In this document: positions 1-5,238 of the stretch, piece by piece | Numbering within the stretch: position 1 is the first letter of the stretch | Layout of the letters: each line of letters opens with the position of its first letter | Assembly: GCA_028275295.1 (NCBI GenBank) | Contig: JAPWUY010000130.1 | Span: 1 to 6,082, forward strand | From: Thermodesulfobacteriota bacterium | GTDB lineage: Bacteria; Desulfobacterota; Desulfocorpusculales; Desulfocorpusculum | DNA length: 6,082 nt | Direction: 5' to 3' | Made by a program: the position numbers and the translations under genes | Notes under the pieces: model-generated | Seen by the model: the letters and a program-made list of their open reading frames with translations, nothing else | What the model was told of the DNA's origin: nothing | Databases searched by the model: none

Positions 1-167
1 CCATAGAGAGATTGAGAAGGGACACGGTGGAGGGCAGAAACCTCCTTCCAGCCATGATAGAGGCAACGAAGGCTTACGCAACAACAGGGGAGATCATGGG
101 GACAGTGAGAGAGGCCATGGGCTACCCTTACGATCCCATGGAGATACTGGAGAATCCATTCAAATGA
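1..167 (+). CDS. Acyl-CoA mutase large subunit (methylmalonyl-CoA mutase family), C-terminal end only
   Basis: This is the last 54 residues of a coenzyme-B12-dependent acyl-CoA mutase large (substrate-binding) subunit; the rest lies upstream of the window. Reading from base 3, the frame gives a helical tail with GRNLLPAMIEATKAYATTGE followed by a V-R-E-A-M-G segment, matching the way the catalytic subunit of methylmalonyl-, isobutyryl- and 2-hydroxyisobutyryl-CoA mutases ends (typically R-N-L-[ML]-P-x-[IL]-x-E-A-V-x-A-Y-A-T-x-G-E). No B12 domain is fused: the frame stops at TGA 165-167 and the B12 domain is a separate gene overlapping by ATGA, as in two-gene mutases. The residues that set substrate choice lie in the missing N-terminal barrel, so methylmalonyl-, isobutyryl-, pivalyl- or another acyl-CoA cannot be distinguished. 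The PYDPMEILENPF tail extends slightly past the usual end. The family call is secure; the exact substrate is unknown. Confidence 0.86.
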   Translation, partial: IERLRRDTVEGRNLLPAMIEATKAYATTGEIMGTVREAMGYPYDPMEILENPFK

Positions 168-634
168 CAGGCCCTGGGAAGCGAAGTAGGAAGATCAAGG
201 TGATCATCTCCAAGGTGGGCTTGGACGGCCATGACAGGGGGGCCAAGGTCGTGGCCCATCTCTTGAGGGAAGCTGGGATGGAGGTTGTGTACCTGGGCAT
301 GTACCAGATGCCAGAGGCAATAGTGCAGGCGGCCTTGGAGGAGAATGCGGATGTCATAGGGGTGAGCTATCTATCTGGGGAGCACCTGGTCTACACGCCA
401 ATTCTGGTGGAGGAGATGAGAAAGAAGGGCCTGCACGATGTGCTTCTCATCGCAGGTGGGGTCATACCGCCAGAGGACATCCCCACTTTGAAGGAGATGG
501 GGGTGGATGAGGTGTTCGTTGCCGGAACTTTGAGCCAGAAGATAGTGGAATACATAGAAAGACATGCGAGAAGGCTCGGAGCAGATAGTGCCTCGTCCCA
601 AAGTCTGAGGGAAACAGGAGGTCGATGCCAATGA
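164..634 (+). CDS. Acyl-CoA mutase small subunit, cobalamin-binding (methylmalonyl-CoA mutase C-terminal domain type)
   Basis: This 156-residue protein is a stand-alone B12-binding Rossmann-like domain that completes the mutase encoded just upstream. The base-off/His-on cobalamin motif D-x-H-x-x-G is intact as D21-G-H23-D-R-G26, so H23 should be the lower axial cobalt ligand. The S-x-L motif follows as S68-Y-L70, and the nucleotide-tail pocket G-G is at G98-G99 in LLIAGGVIPPED. These three motifs, in this order and spacing, define the small subunits of archaeal and two-gene bacterial methylmalonyl-CoA mutases as well as isobutyryl-CoA and 2-hydroxyisobutyryl-CoA mutases. Residues up to about 140 match the domain; the last 16 or so are a low-complexity Ser/Arg/Gly tail. 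The start codon overlaps the stop of the large-subunit gene (ATGA), implying translational coupling and equal amounts of the two subunits. Which CoA ester it rearranges is not determined by this domain. Confidence 0.94.
   Translation: MTGPGKRSRKIKVIISKVGLDGHDRGAKVVAHLLREAGMEVVYLGMYQMPEAIVQAALEENADVIGVSYLSGEHLVYTPILVEEMRKKGLHDVLLIAGGVIPPEDIPTLKEMGVDEVFVAGTLSQKIVEYIERHARRLGADSASSQSLRETGGRCQ
616..621 (+). promoter_or_regulatory. Shine-Dalgarno AGGAGG deciding the amidohydrolase start
   Basis: A perfect AGGAGG lies inside the end of the mutase small-subunit gene. It is 3 bases before ATG 625 and 9 bases before ATG 631. Three bases is too close for efficient initiation, so ATG 631 is preferred; that start also overlaps the upstream TGA (632-634) as ATGA and places the metal-binding D-x-H-x-H motif right at the N terminus, as is usual in the family. 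Confidence 0.7.
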
Positions 635-1491
635 GGGCCATAGACGTCCATGTCCACCCGAGCACTGCGCCTTTTTCGTACGAGAGGAGATGGGGAAAGG
701 AGGTCGCCGAGTTTCTCCCCAAATATTATCGGATCCAGGAGAGGATAAGAAGCGATGAGGAGATGGCGGAAGAGTTCCGCACTTTGGGAATAAAGGCCCT
801 CCTTGTGGCCTGGGATGCGCAGGCCCAAAGCGGATATGACACTTCTACCCTCAACGATGAGGTAGCGAAGCTCATTCGGAAATTTCCCGATGTGTTCATA
901 GGTGGATGGGCCATGATAGATCCCTGGAAGGGCAAGTGGGCCATAAGGGAGCTCGAGAGGTGCGTGAAGGAGCTCGGCCTTACAGGGTTGAAGTTTCAGC
1001 CTCCTGCTCAAGGCTTCTTTCCCAACGACAAGAGGTTCTACCCCCTTTACGAGAAGTGCGTGGAACTGCGTATCCCTGTGAGCTTTCACACGGGCACTAC
1101 GGGTCTCGGAGCTGGAATGCCCGGAGGACATGGCTACAGGCTCAAATTCGGAAGGCCCATTTATCTAGACGATGTGGCAGCTGATTTTCCCGAGCTCACC
1201 ATCGTCATGATCCATCCTGCCTGGCCGTGGGTGGATGAGCAGATAGCTATTCTCCTCCACAAGGCCAATGTCTTCGCTGACTTGTCTGGATGGGCCCCCA
1301 AATACTTTCCCGAAACCCTGAAGAGGGAAATCAACGGGAGGCTCCAGGACAAGTTCATGTATGGCTCGGACTATCCCGAGATTCCTCCCAAAAGGTGGCT
1401 CGAGGAATTCCAGGCTGGGGGTTACAAAGAGGAGGTAGTGGAAAAGGTCCTCTGGAAAAATGCCCAGAGGATCCTCAAGCTGGAGGTCTGA
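631..1491 (+). CDS. Amidohydrolase family protein (PF04909/ACMSD-like metal-dependent TIM barrel), possible beta-ketoacyl-CoA hydrolase
   Basis: This 286-residue protein (288 if started at ATG 625) is a metal-dependent hydrolase or decarboxylase of the Amidohydrolase_2 group. From the 631 start the metal ligands are visible in order: H7-x-H9 in AIDVHVHPS, H153 in VSFHTGTTG, H195 in VMIHPAWPW and D247 in YGSDYP. This HxH...H...H...D set is that of ACMSD and gamma-resorcylate decarboxylase type enzymes with a single zinc or manganese ion. K121 in G-L-K-F-Q sits on the strand where a conserved Lys often lies. There is no signal peptide, so it should be cytoplasmic. The family includes decarboxylases, lactonases and hydrolases. 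Amidohydrolases of this kind (CouO of Rhodococcus, from memory) have been proposed to hydrolyse aryl beta-ketoacyl-CoA in place of a thiolase. Its position between a mutase and beta-oxidation genes, with no thiolase in view, makes that role attractive, but it is inference. The family assignment is secure and the substrate unknown. Confidence 0.88.
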   Translation: MRAIDVHVHPSTAPFSYERRWGKEVAEFLPKYYRIQERIRSDEEMAEEFRTLGIKALLVAWDAQAQSGYDTSTLNDEVAKLIRKFPDVFIGGWAMIDPWKGKWAIRELERCVKELGLTGLKFQPPAQGFFPNDKRFYPLYEKCVELRIPVSFHTGTTGLGAGMPGGHGYRLKFGRPIYLDDVAADFPELTIVMIHPAWPWVDEQIAILLHKANVFADLSGWAPKYFPETLKREINGRLQDKFMYGSDYPEIPPKRWLEEFQAGGYKEEVVEKVLWKNAQRILKLEV

Positions 1492-1589
1492 CATCCCCCA
1501 TCGGGCCTAGTCCTCGAAGGGTTCGCGAAACCAAGGCCGGGCAACTCCATGGATCGGCTCAAAGGAAGGATGCGCAGGAGGTAGCGGGG

Positions 1590-2717
1590 ATGGAGTTCTT
1601 GACGGAAGAGCAACGCCTGATCCAAGAGACCGTCCGGAGGATATCCAGGGAGAAGATAGCGCCCCATGTTGATGAGGCTTACGAGAAAGGAAAGGCAAGC
1701 AGGGAGATCCTCAAGGCCTTGGCGGAAAATGGCCTCTTGATAATCTCCTTGCCGAGGGAGTTTGGAGGCATAGAGGCAAATGCAACAACAAGGGCACTCG
1801 TCATAGAGGAGTTGGCCAAGGTGGACGGCTCAACTTCCATGTATGTATTCACCAGCCAGGCCTTGCCTGCATTCCTCTTGGCCTATGGGACACATGAACA
1901 GAAGGAGAGGTTTTTTGGATTCCTGAGCTCTGGGGACAAGATATGCCCTTTTTGCCTCACTGAGCCCAACCACGGTTCAGATGCCCGTTCCATAAAGACC
2001 ACAGCAACCCTCGATGGGGACCATTACAAGCTAAACGGAACCAAGAGCTTCATCTCCTCTGGCACTCTAGCGAGCCTTTACCTGGTGTTTGCTCGCACCA
2101 AGGAGGGAATAAGTTCTTTCATAGTGGAGAGGGACACACCTGGTTTCACTAGGGGGGCTCCGGAGAAGAAGTTCGGATTTCGAAGCTCGGAGATGTGCCA
2201 GCTATTTTTCGAGGATGCCACAGTTCCCAAGGAAAATCTCCTCGGCCACGAGGGTGCAGGCTGGAGTCAGCTTCAGGATTGCGGAGCTGCACTCAGGGCC
2301 TGGGGAGCTGGAGCTCAAGCCCTGGGAATAGCCCAGGGAGCCATGGAATATGCCCTCAAATATGCCAAGGAGAGGGTCCAGTTCGGGGTGCCCATAATCA
2401 AGCACCAGGGGCTTCAGTTCATGCTCGCTGACATGGCCATTCAAATAGAGGCGGCCCGCTCTCTGGTTTACAGGACAACGAGGATGTTGGATGCGGGCTA
2501 CAAGGTCATCCCCATCATGACCTCTGCGGCCAAGTGCTTCGCATCGGATGTGGCCATGAAAGTCACGACGGATGCCGTGCAGGTCTTGGGAGGCTACGGG
2601 ATAATGGAGGACTATGCTGTCCACAGGATGATGAGGGATGCCAAAGCAACCCAGATATTCGACGGCACAAATCAGATCCAGCGGAGGATAATCGGAAGGA
2701 AGCTCATGGAGGGATGA
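1590..2717 (+). CDS. Acyl-CoA dehydrogenase 1 (FAD), with Asp at the catalytic-base position
   Basis: This 375-residue protein is a normal-length acyl-CoA dehydrogenase, which should introduce a double bond into an acyl-CoA and pass electrons from FAD to ETF. The start is ATG 1590, with AGGAGG (1576-1581) 8 bases upstream; the open frame continues further upstream but without family similarity. The N-terminal helical domain begins MEFLTEEQ. The FAD/substrate signature is [10 protein letters not shown] (123-132), a variant also common in glutaryl-CoA dehydrogenases, followed by [10 protein letters not shown] (150-159). The C-terminal domain carries QVLGGYG (331-337), MMRDAK (347-352) and [10 protein letters not shown] (356-365). 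In most family members the fourth motif reads I-Y-E-G-T-N and its Glu is the base removing the alpha proton; here it is D358. The conserved Gly-Arg before the QALGIAQ helix is also altered. The glutaryl-CoA-specific C terminus is absent. The 98-base gap upstream shows no terminator or clear promoter. The substrate is unknown; branched or cyclic acyl-CoAs are possible. Confidence 0.93.
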   Translation: MEFLTEEQRLIQETVRRISREKIAPHVDEAYEKGKASREILKALAENGLLIISLPREFGGIEANATTRALVIEELAKVDGSTSMYVFTSQALPAFLLAYGTHEQKERFFGFLSSGDKICPFCLTEPNHGSDARSIKTTATLDGDHYKLNGTKSFISSGTLASLYLVFARTKEGISSFIVERDTPGFTRGAPEKKFGFRSSEMCQLFFEDATVPKENLLGHEGAGWSQLQDCGAALRAWGAGAQALGIAQGAMEYALKYAKERVQFGVPIIKHQGLQFMLADMAIQIEAARSLVYRTTRMLDAGYKVIPIMTSAAKCFASDVAMKVTTDAVQVLGGYGIMEDYAVHRMMRDAKATQIFDGTNQIQRRIIGRKLMEG

Positions 2718-2758
2718 ATCTCGCGAAGGAGGGTTTGGAGGAATCTCGGGAAAGGAGG
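2716..2758 (+). repeat. Tandem imperfect repeat duplicating the ribosome binding site before the hydroxyacyl-CoA dehydrogenase gene
   Basis: GAATCTCGCGAAGGAGG (2716-2732) and GAATCTCGGGAAAGGAGG (2741-2758) differ by one substitution and one inserted A, with a 25-base period. Each copy ends in a strong Shine-Dalgarno sequence. Only the second copy (AAAGGAGG, 2751-2758) is correctly placed, 5 bases before ATG 2764. No ATG or GTG follows the first copy at a usable distance. A short local duplication is the simplest reading. Confidence 0.75.
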
Positions 2759-2763
2759 TGGCC

Positions 2764-3621
2764 ATGGAGAGAGGAGTTGTGGGAGTTGTAGGGGTCGGGA
2801 CCATGGGAAGCGGCATTGCCCAGCTAATTGCCCAGGCCGGCTTCCAGGTAAGAGTGGTCGAAGTGGACCAGACTTCCCTGGAGAGGGGGATGTCGAGGAT
2901 AAAGGATGGCTTGGAGAGGATTCTTAAGAAAGGCAAAATCCTGAGGGAAGATATGGAGAAAACCCTTTCCCTCATATCCGGCAGGACACAAATCCGGGGG
3001 TGGTTGGAGGATTGCTTCCTGATCGTGGAGGCTGTACCGGAGGATGCGGAGCTCAAAAAGACCGTGTTTCGGGAACTCGATTCCGTATGCAGGCCGGATG
3101 CGATCCTCGCGAGCAACACATCCACCATCTGGATAACCTCCCTTGCAGGCTCAACCAAGAGGCCCGAGAGGGTTATAGGGACCCATTTCCTCTATCCAGC
3201 TCCTGCCATCCCCCTGGTGGAGGTGATCCGGGCGCAGCAGACCTCGGAGGAGACCCTCAATAGGACCCTCGAATTCTTGAGGGCATGTGGGAAGGACGTG
3301 GTGGTGGTGAACGATTCTCCCGGGTTTGCCATAAATAGGCTCTTCATCCCTTTCATAAACGAGGCCTTCCTGGCCTTGCAGGAGGGGGTCGCCACAGCCG
3401 AGGAGATAGACAAGGCGTGCAAGATAGGCCTCGCTCATCCTTCGGGGCCTCTCACTGCGGCTGATGCCTTTGGATTGGATGTGGTCTTGGCCGTGATGAG
3501 GGTGCTCCACAGGGAGCTCGGTGAGAAGTACAGACCTGCCCCCCTTTTGGTCAAACTGGTGGAGGCGGGGAGACTGGGAAGGAAGACAGGACGAGGGGTT
3601 TACGATTACAGCCGGCAATGA
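2764..3621 (+). CDS. 3-hydroxyacyl-CoA dehydrogenase (NAD+), single-function type
   Basis: This 285-residue protein oxidises an L-3-hydroxyacyl-CoA to the 3-ketoacyl-CoA with NAD+ and has the length of stand-alone PaaH/Hbd-type enzymes. ATG 2764 is chosen because AAAGGAGG ends 5 bases before it; an in-frame GTG at 2758 lies within the Shine-Dalgarno sequence and is rejected. The N-terminal Rossmann fold has G10-x-G12-x-x-G15 and an acidic E33 at the end of beta 2, indicating NAD over NADP. The active-site residues are present by alignment from memory with the human mitochondrial enzyme: S120 in SNTS, H141 in GTHF, E153 in LVEVI (12 residues after the His, as expected) and N191 in GFAINRL. The C-terminal helical domain ends with the usual [11 protein letters not shown]. 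The conserved Asn three residues after the catalytic His is replaced by Y144 (HFLYP for HFFNP), which may reshape the substrate pocket. The gene sits between two acyl-CoA dehydrogenases, as expected for beta-oxidation, although no hydratase is visible here. Confidence 0.94.
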   Translation: MERGVVGVVGVGTMGSGIAQLIAQAGFQVRVVEVDQTSLERGMSRIKDGLERILKKGKILREDMEKTLSLISGRTQIRGWLEDCFLIVEAVPEDAELKKTVFRELDSVCRPDAILASNTSTIWITSLAGSTKRPERVIGTHFLYPAPAIPLVEVIRAQQTSEETLNRTLEFLRACGKDVVVVNDSPGFAINRLFIPFINEAFLALQEGVATAEEIDKACKIGLAHPSGPLTAADAFGLDVVLAVMRVLHRELGEKYRPAPLLVKLVEAGRLGRKTGRGVYDYSRQ

Positions 3622-3633
3622 AAGGAGGTAGCG

Positions 3634-4806
3634 ATGTTGGATTTCACCCTCACGGAGGAGCAGCTTGCAATCCAAAAACTGGCCAGGGACTTCACCAACA
3701 AGGAGATCAAGCCCGTTGCCCTTGATTTCGAAAAGGACAAGGAAGGCAAGCTCGCAGAGGAGATATTCAGGAAGGCAGCCCAGGTGGGAATATTGCAGTT
3801 GCCCATCCCTGTGGAATACGGGGGTAGCGAGGGCTCCAATGTCGAGTGCGCGATAGTTTTGGAGGAGCTGGCTGTGGGCTGCGGTGGGATCGCGACGGCC
3901 ATAGGAGCGAGTTGGTTCGGCCAAACACCGATGATGATAGCAGCGACAAAGGCCCAGAGGGATCGCTGGTTCCCCGAGCTAGCCGTGAAGCACGAGGCCA
4001 GGCTCGTTTGCATGGCCATGACGGAGCCAGCTGGGGGAACGGACATAGAGAACCCCCACATGCACTCGAGGACCATAAGGACGATCATCAGGGAAGATGG
4101 TGACTACTGGGTGGTCAATGGAACGAAGATCTGGCCAAGCAATTCGGGAAACTCCTACTTGTATTCGGTGGTATGCACTGTGGATCCCAAACTGGGGGAT
4201 GAGGGCTCGTGCCTCCTTGTCGTGCCCGCCGGCTCACCTGGCCTCTCTTTCGGGAACCCCATAGAGAAGATGGGGATGCATGCGGACAGAAACAGCGAGA
4301 TCATCTTCGAGGACGTCCGAGTGCCCAAAGAAAACCTTTTGGGAAAGGTGGGCGATGGCGCAAGGATCCTTCAGAGGACCCTCATCTACAATAGAGCTGG
4401 GGCTGGGGCGATATCCGTCGGCATAGCGAGAGGCGCATTCGAGATCGCATTGAGATGGGCCCGCGAGAGGATAACAGCGGGCATCCCCCTCATTCAACAC
4501 GAGATAATATCCGCAATGTTCGCTGACATGGCGACGGAGATAGAGGCGGCAAGGCTTCTCTACTTGCGAGCAGCGTGGCTCAATTCCCAAAGGGGAAAGG
4601 CTAGCATGAAGTGGTCAACCATGGCCAAGGTTTACGCAAGCGATATGGCGATGAGGGTGACAACCAACTGCGTTCAAGTGATGGGCTCCTATGGGTATTC
4701 CAAGGAGTATGGGGTCGAGAAATACATGAGGGATGCCAAGATCATCCAGATCTACATAGGTGCCAACGAGTTCACGAGGCAGGTGATAACGGAGGAGCTG
4801 GACTGA
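3634..4806 (+). CDS. Acyl-CoA dehydrogenase 2 (FAD), apparently lacking the usual catalytic Glu
   Basis: This 390-residue protein belongs to the acyl-CoA dehydrogenase family. ATG 3634 is preceded at 5 bases by AAAGGAGG (3621-3628), and the gap from the previous stop is only 12 bases, so it is co-translated with the hydroxyacyl-CoA dehydrogenase. The N terminus MLDFTLTEEQ is typical. The middle domain has M-T-E-P-A-G-G-T-D (129-137), a variant of T-E-P-G-x-G-S-D, and NGTKIWPSNS (162-171). The C-terminal domain has QVMGSYGYSKEYGVEKYMRD (348-367) and IYIGANEFTR (373-382). By eye, I375 stands where short- and medium-chain enzymes have their catalytic Glu, and N253 (in YNRAGAG) stands where isovaleryl- and long-chain enzymes place theirs. 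It may use another base, act on an unusual substrate, or be the non-catalytic partner of a hetero-oligomer. It is clearly different from acyl-CoA dehydrogenase 1 and not a recent duplicate. The substrate is unknown. Confidence 0.92.
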   Translation: MLDFTLTEEQLAIQKLARDFTNKEIKPVALDFEKDKEGKLAEEIFRKAAQVGILQLPIPVEYGGSEGSNVECAIVLEELAVGCGGIATAIGASWFGQTPMMIAATKAQRDRWFPELAVKHEARLVCMAMTEPAGGTDIENPHMHSRTIRTIIREDGDYWVVNGTKIWPSNSGNSYLYSVVCTVDPKLGDEGSCLLVVPAGSPGLSFGNPIEKMGMHADRNSEIIFEDVRVPKENLLGKVGDGARILQRTLIYNRAGAGAISVGIARGAFEIALRWARERITAGIPLIQHEIISAMFADMATEIEAARLLYLRAAWLNSQRGKASMKWSTMAKVYASDMAMRVTTNCVQVMGSYGYSKEYGVEKYMRDAKIIQIYIGANEFTRQVITEELD

Positions 4807-4918
4807 GGAGGAGCGGGATTCGATCCAGGGCTCGGGGAGGTCTCCAAACGGGCCGAGGGTCCCATGGGAAAGACAGCCTCGAGCAAGGATGCGAGGCCAG
4901 AGAAGAAAAGGGGGGATC

Positions 4919-5143
4919 GTGGAAGGATACCAATTGAAAGTCGCTCCGGAGCTTTGCACTGGCTGCTTGAGATGTGAGCTTGCTTGCTCGGAGACTTACG
5001 AGGGGGTCTTCTCTCCCTCCAAGGCGAGAATCCGAGTACTCGTGGGGAGCTCAACCTGGGAGATTCGCTTCGAGGAGGATTGCACTGGCTGCGGAGCTTG
5101 CGCGGACAATTGCCTTTATGGGGCCATAAGCCGCAGTCCTTGA
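4919..5143 (+). CDS. Small 2x[4Fe-4S] ferredoxin paired with an aldehyde oxidoreductase
   Basis: This is a small cytoplasmic electron carrier of about 74 residues with two four-cysteine motifs, each C-x2-C-x2-C-x3-C: C13, C16, C19, C23 (in LCTGCLRCELAC) and C55, C58, C61, C65 (in DCTGCGACADNC). Eight cysteines predict two [4Fe-4S] clusters. The segment between them, with EGVFSPSKARIRV (28-40), resembles ferredoxin subunits encoded beside aldehyde:ferredoxin oxidoreductases and the HycB-like family. The start is uncertain. GTG 4919 follows a purine-rich AAGGGGGG (4908-4915) and fits the family's short N terminus; ATG 4889 in the same frame would add ten basic residues (84 in total) but has no well-spaced Shine-Dalgarno sequence. 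The gene lies 95 bases before the oxidoreductase, which it most likely serves as electron partner. The 112-base gap upstream contains no gene; its small inverted repeats are too weak to call a terminator. Confidence 0.88.
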   Translation: MEGYQLKVAPELCTGCLRCELACSETYEGVFSPSKARIRVLVGSSTWEIRFEEDCTGCGACADNCLYGAISRSP

Positions 5144-5238
5144 TTGCAGGGGAATGGTCAGTCCTGGTTGTGGGATGGGGCAAGGGGCCCAATGGTATGG
5201 TATGGCCTCGATGAATGGTCCTGAGGAAAGGAGACAAG

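Noticed and set aside
391..1131. Minus-strand open frame of 246 codons
   Set aside because: It lies antisense to the B12-binding subunit and amidohydrolase genes, whose motifs are intact; no domain is seen.
1522..1529. Palindrome TTCGCGAA in the gap before acyl-CoA dehydrogenase 1 as a possible operator
   Set aside because: Only 8 bp, symmetry breaks immediately outside, and no promoter elements accompany it.
1290..1589. Possible 100-residue N-terminal extension of acyl-CoA dehydrogenase 1
   Set aside because: The frame is open but overlaps the amidohydrolase, has no family similarity, and ATG 1590 has a well-spaced AGGAGG and the typical family N terminus.
2202..3158. Long minus-strand open frame of 318 codons
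   Set aside because: It runs antisense across the acyl-CoA dehydrogenase 1 and hydroxyacyl-CoA dehydrogenase genes, both with clear family motifs; its translation shows no recognisable domain and looks like a shadow of GC-rich codon use.
3151..3924. Minus-strand open frame of 257 codons
   Set aside because: It is antisense to the hydroxyacyl-CoA dehydrogenase and acyl-CoA dehydrogenase 2 genes, has no convincing motifs, and overlaps real coding sequence throughout.
4831..4869. Possible terminator: CTCGG/CCGAG inverted repeat and the palindrome TCCCATGGGA
   Set aside because: The stem is only 5 bp with a 17-base loop, the palindrome has no loop, and no T-run follows; chance is sufficient in this GC-rich gap.
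5178..5190. Small GGGC-AAGGG-GCCC hairpin between the ferredoxin and oxidoreductase genes
   Set aside because: The 4-bp stem has no T-tract; too weak to call a terminator or attenuator.
5152..5220. Direct repeat GAATGGTC (5152-5159 and 5213-5220), each near a CCTG
   Set aside because: Eight matching bases in a G/T-rich gap are expected by chance, and no symmetry or protein-site pattern is visible.
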